Counted from the first letter of the stretch, positions 24,038 to 34,121 are shown. The stretch is 64,000 nt of DNA from Sediminibacterium magnilacihabitans (GCA_002973575.1 PVEQ01000010.1:62001-126000); one strand, 5' to 3'. Made by a program: numbers and translations. Notes: generated by a model not told the origin, from the letters alone.

Positions 24038-26473
24038 TTATTTTTTCTTTTTGATGGACAGGTAATCCAGGAAATAAATCACGCGCAACGAAAGACTGTT
24101 GAGCTGCGATGCATTGAAGGTATTGCCCGCATTTTTAAAATAACCATCCATCACATTCTGGTCGTAGGTATTGATAGAATTCTTCCACACGATATTCAGG
24201 AAACTGCCCAATGCAAACTGCCAGGTATATACCATATCGATGTTGAAATAATTCACGTTGTAATCGGGTTTGGTGCTTACACCTGCTATGGGAGTAAGTC
24301 CGCCGTCGGTATTGAGATTGAAATATTGTTTATTGATCACTTTACTCCAATAGTGACGGGCCCTGAAACTCAGCCCCATTTTGTTGGTGAAATTATACTT
24401 CACGTTGAAAATATTCTCCACCGTATAACGCTTGCGGAGTGCAAAAACGCTGCTATCGTTCACCAGGGTGGTAAAACCAAGATCATTGTTCCTGAACTGC
24501 GGGTTGAAATTAAAACCAATGGTTAATTTATTGTTGAAGCGATACGAATTGCGGGTCCAGAAATCGTACTCGGTTCCCGAATAAAGACCTGCCCACTTTC
24601 CGGAAAATTCAACATAAGCAGAATATTTTTTTGCATTGTTGGTTTCTGTGGCTACACCTATTTGCCAGTTAGATGGGGTTTTAAAAAATCTTCCTGCTAT
24701 CCTGGGCTCATAATAATCATGTTGTTCGGGATCGATGTTGATGTATATGAGTGCAAACCAAAGGTTCTTCAACTGGCCGTTCATATTGGTATTGATTCGG
24801 AAACTCTGGTAATCCCATTCTTTGTAGCGCATCGATGAATTCAGGTTGATATTATAATACATCCTGTTGAACCATTTGGTCGGCTTTACCCATTTATACC
24901 CCAGCCACAAATAATGGTTCATATAATTGTTATTCGTAAAATAGCCCATGTCGTTGCTGCTGTATTTATCATCGGCAAAGTCCTGGTTGATCTGGAAATT
25001 GAAGCGGCCACCCGTTTTTCCAAAACCAATTGTATGGTTGTAACCAAAGATGGACTTCTTTGTTGAATCAACGCCCGCCAATTCACTTGCTGATACTTTG
25101 CCGGACAGGTTCCACATACTCTTTTTATCATAGAGATCAAACAATGCAGCACTTACATTGGCATTGTGGTCGCCACCGGCACGCGTAACATTGGTGTTGA
25201 TGAACGATACACTGGAATTGTGTTTGAGCGATTGATCGAACACAATGATGTTATAATTCGAAAGCGGTTCCGTTTCTATCTTTCGTACTTCCTTGCCGTC
25301 TTTTGCAATGGAGGCATACTGTGGTTGTGTAAGCGCATTGAAAAAACCAATACCCAATCCGGATGATGTGCGGCCACTTATTTTGGTAGCATTGATCAGC
25401 TTGGTATCTCCGGGATTGCTGGCAATGGTTTCCCCTGGCTGTAACTGGCTGGCTACATCATTATAATGGATGGGCTGACCACCAATCCTCCTGCTGTAAA
25501 AAAGATTACCCTTGCTGAAGAGTTCGGTACCTTCTGTGAAAAAAGTGCGGTACTCATTGTATTTCACTTCAAACGGCGTGAGATTGAGTACCTGGTTATC
25601 ACTTTGTACCTGGCCAAAATCTGGGATAAGCGTCATGTCCAGCGTGAACGCCTGGTTGATACCGTATTTCACATCCATGCCACCGTTCACCGTAGTACGC
25701 GTATCTTTTATAGTGGGGTCGTTGTATGGATAATGGGTTACGTAGGTAGAGAGATAGGGCGAAAAAGACAGCCTTATCGGTGGTTTGATGTCTTGTATGC
25801 TGGTCCATTCACCAAAAAGTGCAAAAAAGTTTCCCCCGAAAGTAGGATCGGTGGGGTTCCACATCAATTGCTTTCCGCTCTTGCTTCTCCTGCGCGTGAT
25901 ATTCAATCCCCAGTCCTGTGTCTTCTTATTGCTGAAACGGATAGCCGAATAAGGAATGCGCATTTCAAAGGTCCAGCCGCTGTCTGTGATCTTCGCCTGC
26001 GATTCATATACGCTGTTCCAGCTTGCATCTTCTCCGGTGGAAGAATATTTTGCATCGTACTGCTCACCCAGCGGGGTAACATAATACCCGAAACCGTTGA
26101 TCTTGTCTTTATAAGTATCGAACAATATCCCTACAAAATCATTCGAGTTGATCACATCGCGGCCCACCAGTTCAGTTGAAATGCTATCGCGGCGTTCGTA
26201 GCAATATCCGCCTACATAAATGGCATTGTTATCGTACAATATGCGGACTTCCGTTCTGTTGTCGTTGCGTTCATGCGTGCCATAAGAAGGCCTCCATTCC
26301 ACAAAATCCGTAGCAACCGGCGCAGATTTCCAGGCTTCATCGCTGATATCTCCATCAATTACAATTTTCTGCGTGGTACGAACAGCCGGTACTTTTTTTA
26401 CAATCTGCTCTTTCTGTGCCATTGCCAGGTGACTTATTCCTAAAACGCAGATGCTCAGCATTAGTTTTTTCAT
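24038..26473 (-). CDS. DUF5916 / CBM9-like outer-membrane protein
   Basis: About 811 residues from the ATG at 26473, which directly precedes a signal peptide ending LAMAQ; a frame start at 26488 adds five unlikely residues. The N-terminal ~220 residues are a carbohydrate-binding family 9-like sandwich (VIDGDISDEAWKSAP, ILYDNNAIYVGGYCYE, WTFEMRIPYSAIRF). The rest alternates aromatic beta strands and ends in a typical outer-membrane-barrel style, as in DUF5916 proteins. The family often sits beside peptidases or amidohydrolases, as here. Its substrate is unknown. Confidence 0.85.
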   Translation of the reverse strand: MKKLMLSICVLGISHLAMAQKEQIVKKVPAVRTTQKIVIDGDISDEAWKSAPVATDFVEWRPSYGTHERNDNRTEVRILYDNNAIYVGGYCYERRDSISTELVGRDVINSNDFVGILFDTYKDKINGFGYYVTPLGEQYDAKYSSTGEDASWNSVYESQAKITDSGWTFEMRIPYSAIRFSNKKTQDWGLNITRRRSKSGKQLMWNPTDPTFGGNFFALFGEWTSIQDIKPPIRLSFSPYLSTYVTHYPYNDPTIKDTRTTVNGGMDVKYGINQAFTLDMTLIPDFGQVQSDNQVLNLTPFEVKYNEYRTFFTEGTELFSKGNLFYSRRIGGQPIHYNDVASQLQPGETIASNPGDTKLINATKISGRTSSGLGIGFFNALTQPQYASIAKDGKEVRKIETEPLSNYNIIVFDQSLKHNSSVSFINTNVTRAGGDHNANVSAALFDLYDKKSMWNLSGKVSASELAGVDSTKKSIFGYNHTIGFGKTGGRFNFQINQDFADDKYSSNDMGYFTNNNYMNHYLWLGYKWVKPTKWFNRMYYNINLNSSMRYKEWDYQSFRINTNMNGQLKNLWFALIYINIDPEQHDYYEPRIAGRFFKTPSNWQIGVATETNNAKKYSAYVEFSGKWAGLYSGTEYDFWTRNSYRFNNKLTIGFNFNPQFRNNDLGFTTLVNDSSVFALRKRYTVENIFNVKYNFTNKMGLSFRARHYWSKVINKQYFNLNTDGGLTPIAGVSTKPDYNVNYFNIDMVYTWQFALGSFLNIVWKNSINTYDQNVMDGYFKNAGNTFNASQLNSLSLRVIYFLDYLSIKKKK

Positions 26474-26608
26474 AGCGGTACGGTACATTATGTACGAAGC
26501 ATAACGTAGTAAAGGTAGAAAGGTTACATGCAGAACATTGTTAAATTGAAAAAAGCGAGATAAGCGGAAACCGGGGTTTATGAACGGTTTTAAAGAAGGG
26601 CCCTTTTA

Positions 26609-26648
26609 CAAAAAAACCGCCCGCCCGGAATTTTCCGGACGGGCGGTT
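26609..26648 (-). terminator. Rho-independent terminator
   Basis: A GC-rich hairpin with 14-bp arms (26635-26648 with 26615-26628; one mismatch) and a short AT loop, followed on the minus strand by a T run. It lies 23 bases after the stop of the amidohydrolase gene at 26671. Confidence 0.85.
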
Positions 26649-26670
26649 CCCTTGTTATACCTCAGGCTGA

Positions 26671-27987
26671 TTATTGAATGCCGTACTTATAACGGTACCG
26701 CTCGTATAATTGCTTTTGTTTGTTATCGAGACTCACATTTCTGCCTTGTATAATGGCATAGGAAACATTGCTGCTCTTCATATCCAGTATATCGCCGTCG
26801 CATACAACGATATTGGCATCTTTGCCGGCTTCCAGTGAACCGGTCCTGTCATCGATGCCCAATATTTTGGCTGTATTCAATGTGATGGCCTGCAATGCCT
26901 GTTCTTTGCTCAACCCGTATGTTGCAGCCGTTCCTGCATTAAATGAAAGGTTGCGGTAACGGGCTTCGGTAAACGCATCATTCAACGCAAACAGTACGCC
27001 TGCTTTTTGCAAAGCAGCCGGTGTTTTGAATGGCTGATCGATATCGTCGTCCTCCATCGATGGAAGCTCGTGTTCCGAACCCAATATCACGGCAATATTG
27101 TTTTGCTTCAGCAGGTTGGCAATCTGGTAGCTTTCGCTTCCGCCTACAATCACCACATCAAACCCGAACTCTTTTACAAAATCAATGGCCACCAGCATTT
27201 GCTTTACCTGGTCGCCGTGTACAAAGAGTTTCTGTGTTTTATTGAACAACCCTTTTACCGCTTCCAACTTGAGGTTGGTCTGTTTATGGGTTGTTTCCTG
27301 TTCGTATGCCTTGGCTTCGCGGAAAAAGGTTTTGATCTCATCTACCTTGTCCAGCGCCTGTTTAACAGGATCTGCCTGTTGAGGAGCGCCGGGAAAAAAG
27401 AAAGCCCTGCGGCCCGTTGGACGGGGAAGAAAACTGGGCAGGTTAAGGTGAATGCCGCCGTCCATTTTATACGCGGCGTCTTCCCAGTTCCACGCATCCA
27501 GTTGTACTACCGAAGAAGAACCGCTGATCACACCGCCTTCGGGTGTAATGCTGGCCAACAATATGCCGTTGGCGCGCAATGTGCCGGTGATCTTGGAGTC
27601 GGTATTATAAGCAACAATGGAGCGAACGCTGGGATTGTAATCGCCCAGCTCGTAATAATCGTTGCTGCCTCTTACGCCATTGGCGATCTCTTTGAGTCCG
27701 AGATCGCAGGAGGGTAAGATCAGTCCGGGATATACCTGTTTCCCTTTCGCGTCGATCAGTTTTGCATTGTTTTGCGAAACAGGTATATCTGTTCCAACAC
27801 GCACAATTTTTCCATTGTTAACTTCAATAGTGGCGTTTTCCAGTACCTGTCCGTTACCTACATGCACCGTGCCGTTGGTTATGAACAGCTGGCCTTTGTA
27901 TTCTTTTGTGGGATATACTGTTTCCTGTGCTTTTGCAAAACCGGTGAACAGTAAGAGAGCTGTTATAGGAGTGACAAATTTTTTCAT
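26671..27987 (-). CDS. Amidohydrolase-like protein without HxH metal motif
   Basis: A 438-aa exported protein (signal peptide ending GFAKAQ). It has the amidohydrolase beginning (NGTVHVGNGQVLENATIEVN) and end (GLSKEQALQAITLNTAKILGID, GSLEAGKDANIVVCDGDI). Where active members have PGFIDxHxH, this one reads YPGLILPSCDLGL, so the first two metal ligands are absent. It may be catalytically inactive, or use other residues. It is 11 bases downstream of the large two-domain amidohydrolase and is probably its partner subunit. Confidence 0.83.
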   Translation of the reverse strand: MKKFVTPITALLLFTGFAKAQETVYPTKEYKGQLFITNGTVHVGNGQVLENATIEVNNGKIVRVGTDIPVSQNNAKLIDAKGKQVYPGLILPSCDLGLKEIANGVRGSNDYYELGDYNPSVRSIVAYNTDSKITGTLRANGILLASITPEGGVISGSSSVVQLDAWNWEDAAYKMDGGIHLNLPSFLPRPTGRRAFFFPGAPQQADPVKQALDKVDEIKTFFREAKAYEQETTHKQTNLKLEAVKGLFNKTQKLFVHGDQVKQMLVAIDFVKEFGFDVVIVGGSESYQIANLLKQNNIAVILGSEHELPSMEDDDIDQPFKTPAALQKAGVLFALNDAFTEARYRNLSFNAGTAATYGLSKEQALQAITLNTAKILGIDDRTGSLEAGKDANIVVCDGDILDMKSSNVSYAIIQGRNVSLDNKQKQLYERYRYKYGIQ

Positions 27988-27998
27988 TGCTAATGCTT

Positions 27999-30900
27999 TT
28001 ACTGGTTAAGGGTTTCGATATCATCCTGTTCAATCGTGATCAGGCCTCCGCGCTCACTGTGGTCGCCGCAGCCCAACAATACCTGGTAGCTGGGTTCAGC
28101 GGGTCTCATAGGAGCGCCGCTTCTTTTCTCAGCCTGTAGTTTGTTGATCAGCCGCGTACGTTCTGCTGTGGTCTTCCTGCGTTGTTCCAGGTCTTTTTCG
28201 CGATCGAAATAAACAATACCATCTACGATCGTCTTTTCAGATTTTGCATAGATGCTCAGCGGATGATCGCTCCAGATCACCAGGTCTGCGTCTTTACCCG
28301 CTTTGATGCTTCCTACCTTATTATCTACATGCAGGGCTTTGGCCGGGTTAAGGGTCACCATTTTCAATGCATCTTCTTCGGGAACACCACCGTATTTCAC
28401 AGTCTTGCCGGCTTCCTGGTTCAGGCGGCGCGCCATCTCGGCATCGTCTGAGTTGATACAAACGTTGAGTCCCACTTTGTACATGATGGCTGCATTGTAA
28501 GCAATCGCATCCTGCACTTCTGTTTTGTAAGCCCACCAGTCGGAGAAGGTAGATGCATTGGAACCATGCGCTTTCATTTTATCCGCCACTTTGTATCCTT
28601 CCAGGATATGCGTGAAGGTGTTGAATGTGAAACCGTATTTATCACCGATGCGCATGGCGGCAGTGATCTCGCTTTGTACATAAGAGTGACAGGTGATGAA
28701 TCTTTTCTTGTTCAGTATTTCTACCAGCGCATCCAGTTCCAGGTTGCGCCTGGTTGTTTTGGGATCTGCTTTCATTTCACGCTCATAATCCTTTGCCCTG
28801 GTAAAAGCATCGTTCAACACTTCTTCCACACCCATCCGCGTATCGGGGAAACGGTTGTTGGCCATCGAGGTTGTCCGCTTCACGTTCTCACCCAATGCAA
28901 ATTTGATGAAAGGATCGGCGCCTTTGAATTTCAGCGCTTCATCATCCACACCCCAGCGCAATTTGATCAGCTGGGTTTGTCCGCCAATGGTATTGGCCGA
29001 TCCATGCAAAATATGTGATGATGTTACGCCACCGCTCAACTGGCGATAGATGTTGATGTCTTCGGGGTTGAGGTTATCGGCAATGCGCACTTCGGAAGTA
29101 ACAGATTGCGCGCCTTCATTGATGGACATAGCTGCGATATGCGAGTGTTCGTCTATGATACCTGCCGTAACATGTTTACCGGTAGCATCGATCACTTTTG
29201 CAGAGCCATCGCTCAGGTTCTTTCCCACTTTGGCAATCTTACCGTCTTTCACCAGTACATCGGTATTTTCCAGTTTGCCTTCTTTTTCATTGGTCCATAC
29301 GGTCGCATTTTTGATCAGCAGGTTCTCCTGCTTAGGTGCTTCTTCCCATCCATAACCATCGAAGGGATAAGTTACTTTGCCCAGTTGTTGGTGCGGTGTC
29401 ATTTTTTTCTTCGCAGTATCCGGGGCCGCTGCGCGGACAAATGTTACTGTCCAGGTGATCCTGTTTCCTGCGGTATCTTCTCCGAGTCCATTCCAGGTGT
29501 CGCCGTTAATGGTACCGCTCAGCCGATACTGCGCACCAACACCATTATTCATGCCACCGATGGCAGCTGCCATCGGCTTTTTAGCCGGTGTTGCAGAGAA
29601 ACTGAGTTTCACCAGTTTGCCATCGTAGCTGAATTTACCGGTGAGGGTATCTTTTCCAATCACATTTGCCGTGTTGTTATTCTTTACATCCAGTGTATAA
29701 TTAGAAGTGCCGTTTTCGCTGTTGAGCACCAGGTTATACACTCCTTTGATATCATTCCAGGCATCTTCTTTCACACCATATTTTGCTCCCTGTATCCAGT
29801 TCTGCAGGATCACTGCTTTTTCAGAAAAAACAGAATCGCTGGTAATGATGAAGTTGGCCAGCTTTCCGGTTTCGAGACTGCCTACTTTATCATATACACC
29901 CAACAAGGTAGCCGGCGTTTTGGTCAGGGCTTCCAGGGCTTTGGCTTCGGAAAGACCATTCTCAAACGCTTTGCGCAGGTTGGTATAAAATTGTTTGGTA
30001 TCGTGCAGGTCGGCAGTGGTTAAACAAAAAGGAATGTTGGCTTTTTCCAAAGCGCCGGGATTGGTAGGTGCGAGTTCCCAATTTTTCATGTCCGACAAGG
30101 ATACCAACCTTGCATCGGCCGGGTCTTCCACATCCATGGCCTGGGGAAAATTCAGCGACAGGATAAAAGCCGCTTTAGTGGCAGCCATTTCTTTGATGCG
30201 CTGGTACTCATTGCCACCGCCTTTGAGAATGTATTGCACGCCGAACTCGTCGCCGATGCGATCGGCACGAACATCATTCCACTTGTCCTCCGCTTCAAAG
30301 ATCTGCGGCAGGTTCTGGTTATCATTAAACGCCTGGAGGGAAATATTCACCCCTTCTGTTGAAGGTTTGTTCTTGTACCATTGTGCATCGAGATAGGTTT
30401 GTCTCAACAGTGCAATGCTTCCCATCAGGCTGCTCGGATATGATTGTGTAGAACTGCCTTTGTTGAAAGAATAATGTGCAGATGCTCTTTCTTTAACCAG
30501 CATCAGGTTGTCTTTATCCTTTCCCAGTAAAACCACGGCACCGGTTCCGCGTGCGATACCATCTTTCACATGCGTGAGAACAGTACCGAAGCCCAGCTCA
30601 CGGAAAGTTTTGGCCTTGGCGTCATCGGCAGTGAATTGCTCATACGCATTCACTTCAGGCCTGATCGCCTGGTTCCAGTTGTATGCGCCTTTGGTGTTGG
30701 AATTCAACTGTGCAGGTGCATTGTAGTTGAAAACAAAAGGCTGCCGTTGGGGTGTGGTGATACCATAATCGGTATAGATGTCGATGAAGGAAGGATAGAT
30801 GTACTTGTTTTTACAGTCTATCACTACGGCATCCTGGGGTACAGTTACACTGGCGCCTACAGCAACGATTTTACCCTCGCGGATAACAAGGGTTGCATTC

Positions 30901-31055
30901 TGTAAACTGTTTTGTGCATTCTGTACAATGGTGGCATGGGTAAAAGCGTAACATCCGTTGCGCTTGTCGGCCAACCCGTTCACGGGGAATGTTTCCTGTG
31001 CTTGCAGCAGGGAAGCCAGCAAGAGCCCGGAAAGCAGCAGCTTGATTTTTCTCAT
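27999..31055 (-). CDS. Two-domain amidohydrolase, exported
   Basis: A 1018-aa protein with a signal peptide ending LLQAQ. It contains two amidohydrolase modules. The first (about 30-430) reads IYPSFIDIYTDYGIT where HxH is expected, so its metal site is lost. A beta-rich linker (about 440-560) follows. The second module (about 575-1000) reads AGIIDEHSHIAAM with HxH, and has later His residues (ITCHSYVQSEI, NTFTHILEGYK) and an Asp near CINSDDAEMARR, so it should bind metal. It resembles imidazolonepropionase-like or prolidase-like hydrolases. The likely substrate is a periplasmic peptide or cyclic amide; unproven. Confidence 0.85.
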   Translation of the reverse strand: MRKIKLLLSGLLLASLLQAQETFPVNGLADKRNGCYAFTHATIVQNAQNSLQNATLVIREGKIVAVGASVTVPQDAVVIDCKNKYIYPSFIDIYTDYGITTPQRQPFVFNYNAPAQLNSNTKGAYNWNQAIRPEVNAYEQFTADDAKAKTFRELGFGTVLTHVKDGIARGTGAVVLLGKDKDNLMLVKERASAHYSFNKGSSTQSYPSSLMGSIALLRQTYLDAQWYKNKPSTEGVNISLQAFNDNQNLPQIFEAEDKWNDVRADRIGDEFGVQYILKGGGNEYQRIKEMAATKAAFILSLNFPQAMDVEDPADARLVSLSDMKNWELAPTNPGALEKANIPFCLTTADLHDTKQFYTNLRKAFENGLSEAKALEALTKTPATLLGVYDKVGSLETGKLANFIITSDSVFSEKAVILQNWIQGAKYGVKEDAWNDIKGVYNLVLNSENGTSNYTLDVKNNNTANVIGKDTLTGKFSYDGKLVKLSFSATPAKKPMAAAIGGMNNGVGAQYRLSGTINGDTWNGLGEDTAGNRITWTVTFVRAAAPDTAKKKMTPHQQLGKVTYPFDGYGWEEAPKQENLLIKNATVWTNEKEGKLENTDVLVKDGKIAKVGKNLSDGSAKVIDATGKHVTAGIIDEHSHIAAMSINEGAQSVTSEVRIADNLNPEDINIYRQLSGGVTSSHILHGSANTIGGQTQLIKLRWGVDDEALKFKGADPFIKFALGENVKRTTSMANNRFPDTRMGVEEVLNDAFTRAKDYEREMKADPKTTRRNLELDALVEILNKKRFITCHSYVQSEITAAMRIGDKYGFTFNTFTHILEGYKVADKMKAHGSNASTFSDWWAYKTEVQDAIAYNAAIMYKVGLNVCINSDDAEMARRLNQEAGKTVKYGGVPEEDALKMVTLNPAKALHVDNKVGSIKAGKDADLVIWSDHPLSIYAKSEKTIVDGIVYFDREKDLEQRRKTTAERTRLINKLQAEKRSGAPMRPAEPSYQVLLGCGDHSERGGLITIEQDDIETLNQ

Positions 31056-31162
31056 TGTGTTCAGTTAATGTTGAAAAGTCTTAAAGCTACTGAATAAGCC
31101 TATCGTGCAAAAAAACTGGTGTGTTTTTTTTGATGAATGGTTGGAGAAGCTATGGCAAAAGG

Positions 31163-33031
31163 TTATCTGCCCATATATACCATGAGTATCTGCACATCAC
31201 TGGGATTGACGCCGCTGATGCGACTGGCCTGTCCCAGTGTGCGGGGCTTGATGCGCTTGAATTTCTGCAGCGCTTCGTTCGACAAAGCAGCTACACGATC
31301 GTAATCGAAACTATCGGGAATGACGAGGTTTTCGAGCTGGCTCATGCGATCAACGATCTCCTGTTCTTTTTCTATGTAGCGCTCATACTTGATCTGTATC
31401 TCTGCCTGCTCACGGGTTTGGGCAGGAATGGCGGCAAGCGCTTCAGCCAGGCGTGGTACTGCTTTGGAGAGATCTTCCAGTGTTACATTCGGACGCAACA
31501 CGATCTTCGCTGCTCTTTGTTTTTCTGTGAGCGGCGCCGATACAATGTCGTTGAAATAGCCGTTCACTTCATCGGGCTCGATATTGAATTCTTTGAGTAT
31601 GTTTTTTACTTCGGCAACACCTTTGCGCTTCGCGATCACTGCGTCCATGCGTTCCTGCGAAGCGAGGCCCAGGCGGTAGCTCAATTCTGTCAAACGCAAG
31701 TCGGCATTGTCCTGGCGCAATAATGTTCTGAATTCAGCACGACTCGTGAACATACGATAAGGTTCATCGGTTCCTTTGCTGATCAGGTCATCGATCAGCA
31801 CGCCGATATAAGCTTCGCTGCGTTTCAATACAAAGGGTTCGAGTTCGCGTGATTTCTGGTGTGCATTGATGCCGGCCATCAAACCCTGACAAGCCGCTTC
31901 TTCATATCCTGTGGTACCATTGATCTGGCCTGCAAAAAACAAGTGGCTGATCTGTTTGGTCTCCAGTGAATATTTCAGCTGCGTAGGCGGAAAGAAATCG
32001 TATTCGATTGCGTAACCCGGGCGGAAAAAGCGGACATTTTCAAATCCAGGCACCATACGAATAGCTTCGTATTGCACTTCTTCCGGTAAGGAGGTAGAGA
32101 ACCCGTTGACATAGATCTCTACGGTATTCCATCCTTCGGGTTCGATAAAGAGTTGGTGCCGGTCGCGATCGGCAAAGCGGTTGATCTTGTCTTCGATACT
32201 CGGACAATACCTGGGTCCGCGGCCTTCGATCCTGCCCTGGAACATGGGACTGCGATCGAAACCTGTTTTCAGCATCTCGTGTACAGTATCGTTGGTATAG
32301 GTAACATGACAGCTCAGTTGTTTGTCCGCCCGGATGCGTGGTGTATTGGTATAAGAAAACCCGATGATTTCGTCGTCGCCCTTCTGTTCTTCCATCTTGC
32401 TGTAATCCAGGCTACGCCCATCTACCCGCGGCGGTGTACCGGTTTTCAGCCGGTCGCTTTCAAACCCTAAGGAAACCAGTTGTTCGGTAATACCCGTTGC
32501 CGCTTTTTCTGCTACTCTTCCGCCACCAAACTGTTTTTCGCCGATATGAATGATGCCATTGAGGAATGTGCCGCTGGTTACCACTACCGAGCGCGATTTG
32601 ATCTCGTGGCCCAAGCCGGTTACCACGCCACAAGCCCTGTTATCTTTAATGATGATGGACTTTACCATGTCCTGGTAAAAATCAACATTGGGGGTATTCT
32701 CCAGCATCTCCCGCCATTTGGCGGCAAAGAGCATACGATCGTTCTGTGTTCTGGGGCTCCACATAGCCGGGCCCTTGCTGCGGTTGAGCATGCGGAACTG
32801 TATTGTACTCAGGTCGCTCACCATACCGCTGTATCCACCCAATGCGTCGATCTCACGAACGATCTGTCCTTTTGCAATACCACCCATGGCCGGGTTGCAA
32901 CTCATCTGGGCGATGGTTTGCATGTTCATGGTTACCAGCAATACCTTACTGCCAAGGTTGGCAGCCGCAGCTGCAGCCTCACACCCGGCATGTCCGGCCC
33001 CCACAACGATCACATCATACTCAGGAAACAT
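31163..33031 (-). CDS. mnmG: tRNA uridine-5-carboxymethylaminomethyl modification enzyme
   Basis: About 622 residues from the ATG at 33031 (MFPEYDVIVVGAGHAG). MnmG with MnmE builds the cmnm5 group on wobble U34. The FAD-binding GAGHAGCEAA opens the protein. The hallmark CNPAMGGIAKGQIVREIDAL is present at about residue 45, and GQINGTTGYEEAACQGL lies in the middle. The C-terminal helical domain ends in RISGVNPSDVQILMVYM. Length is normal. mnmE is not in the window. MnmH, in the same window, acts on the same wobble uridine of overlapping tRNAs. Confidence 0.97.
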   Translation of the reverse strand: MFPEYDVIVVGAGHAGCEAAAAAANLGSKVLLVTMNMQTIAQMSCNPAMGGIAKGQIVREIDALGGYSGMVSDLSTIQFRMLNRSKGPAMWSPRTQNDRMLFAAKWREMLENTPNVDFYQDMVKSIIIKDNRACGVVTGLGHEIKSRSVVVTSGTFLNGIIHIGEKQFGGGRVAEKAATGITEQLVSLGFESDRLKTGTPPRVDGRSLDYSKMEEQKGDDEIIGFSYTNTPRIRADKQLSCHVTYTNDTVHEMLKTGFDRSPMFQGRIEGRGPRYCPSIEDKINRFADRDRHQLFIEPEGWNTVEIYVNGFSTSLPEEVQYEAIRMVPGFENVRFFRPGYAIEYDFFPPTQLKYSLETKQISHLFFAGQINGTTGYEEAACQGLMAGINAHQKSRELEPFVLKRSEAYIGVLIDDLISKGTDEPYRMFTSRAEFRTLLRQDNADLRLTELSYRLGLASQERMDAVIAKRKGVAEVKNILKEFNIEPDEVNGYFNDIVSAPLTEKQRAAKIVLRPNVTLEDLSKAVPRLAEALAAIPAQTREQAEIQIKYERYIEKEQEIVDRMSQLENLVIPDSFDYDRVAALSNEALQKFKRIKPRTLGQASRISGVNPSDVQILMVYMGR

Positions 33032-33073
33032 GTACACTCTGTTAAATGAATGCGCAAAGATAGTTCATAGATT

Positions 33074-33178
33074 TTAGCTCGTCTTGTTTCGATCAAGATA
33101 CTGACCAACGCCTTTTTTTAGCGGCTGTATATGCTCAGATATACCATTCAGCCTTTCAAGGATAATCCCTTCACGCAT
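33074..33178 (-). pseudogene. Possible truncated HEPN partner of the MNT gene
   Basis: A 34-codon frame whose ATG overlaps the MNT stop by 8 bases. It reads MREGIILERLNGISEHIQPL and ends 14 residues later. HEPN (DUF86-type) partners of MNT proteins start in a similar way (M-R-x-x, then a helical ILExIxxI segment) and are about 110-130 aa long. The RX4-6H catalytic motif is absent. It is read here as a remnant of the toxin; it could also be a chance ORF. Confidence 0.35.
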
Positions 33179-33461
33179 AAATGATCTCTTTTTCAATCGC
33201 ATTCAAAAAAGAGGACCGCAGGTGAGATCCTCGTCTTACCAAGTCAACCTTTGTATTAAATTCTTGCTCCAACAAATTCCATACAGCACATAGGTTCGAG
33301 AAATCGGCAGGCATATCTATCAACAAGTCTACATCGCTGGTCTCCTTCATATACCCATTGGCATAACTACCAAATAAGCCAATACTGCGTACGCCCAGTG
33401 ATTCCCTGAAATAGGGCATATGGACCTTTATGGTATCTAATATTGTCTCTTTTGTAAGCAT
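33171..33461 (-). CDS. MNT-type minimal nucleotidyltransferase
   Basis: A 96-aa protein with the nucleotidyltransferase signature GLFGSYANGYMKETSDVDLLID (written here as GLFGSYANG at about residue 28 and SDVDLLID at about 41), so both catalytic Asp are present. MNT proteins are the antitoxin half of HEPN/MNT modules, where they AMPylate the HEPN RNase. The usual full-length partner is missing; only a 34-codon frame overlaps its stop. It may be an orphan antitoxin. Start: ATG 33459-33461 after an AT-rich stretch. Confidence 0.85.
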   Translation of the reverse strand: MLTKETILDTIKVHMPYFRESLGVRSIGLFGSYANGYMKETSDVDLLIDMPADFSNLCAVWNLLEQEFNTKVDLVRRGSHLRSSFLNAIEKEIIYA

Positions 33462-33485
33462 CTTATTGTAAAGTTATAACATTCC

Positions 33486-34121
33486 CTATTGAAGCGCGTC
33501 CTTACCAAACTTCTTCAGGATTTCTCTTTCCAGCAAAATATCCGACACGCTCATGCCATTGTTCAGTTTGGAGAATTCTTCTGCGTTCAAGTCGCGCATT
33601 TTTTCCAGCCAGTCAATATTCTGTTTGATGAACGCCTCGGATCTGGGATTGGTTTCTATGCCAGCAGCCTCTATGCTTTCAATCTTAGCCAGCATTCTAC
33701 CACAAAGAGAGAAGCCGGTTTTTTGATGCAGGTTCTGAAAATACGCCCTGGCGGCCAGCAGATCGCCTTTACCACTACGGGCAACGCCCGGTGCTTCGTC
33801 AATCCTTTCTACCCGCATATTGATGAAGTTCCAGCACAAGAAAAGGTCTTCTTCATTGGAATAGTCGAAGTAGGTGGCTGGCACAATATGATCGAACTGC
33901 CAGGCTTTGCCAAAGTTCTCCCAGTTCAGTCCTTCGCTGAACTGCAACTCAAACCATTCCCTTAATTGGGCGGCGCTGAGACCAAAGTACCGGGCATAGG
34001 CTTCGCTGGGCTTACCCTCCAGTACATACCTGCGGTATCCCAACTGCCATTTTCTTTTCTCCCTGAATTTCAGCAGGGATTCCGTTACCTCCGTTTGGGG
34101 TGTCCATTTCTTTCTTGCCAT
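33486..34121 (-). CDS. HNH-nuclease-like protein, hypothetical
   Basis: A 211-aa protein. The central part (about residues 50-105) follows an HNH fold seen in phage-type nucleases: LREWFELQFSEGLNWENFG, then WQFDHIVPATYFD, then EEDLFLCWNFINMRV. Asp-His of the motif and the later Asn are present, so metal binding is possible, but the flanking Cys/His zinc pairs are absent. The C-terminal half is helical and charged. Not assigned to a system; it lies directly upstream (in transcription order) of the MNT gene with 24 bases between. Confidence 0.6.
   Translation of the reverse strand: MARKKWTPQTEVTESLLKFREKRKWQLGYRRYVLEGKPSEAYARYFGLSAAQLREWFELQFSEGLNWENFGKAWQFDHIVPATYFDYSNEEDLFLCWNFINMRVERIDEAPGVARSGKGDLLAARAYFQNLHQKTGFSLCGRMLAKIESIEAAGIETNPRSEAFIKQNIDWLEKMRDLNAEEFSKLNNGMSVSDILLEREILKKFGKDALQ

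Noticed and set aside
23119..24054. 311-codon plus-strand ORF opposite polA
   Set aside because: Antisense to clear DNA polymerase I 5'-nuclease sequence; no recognisable protein.
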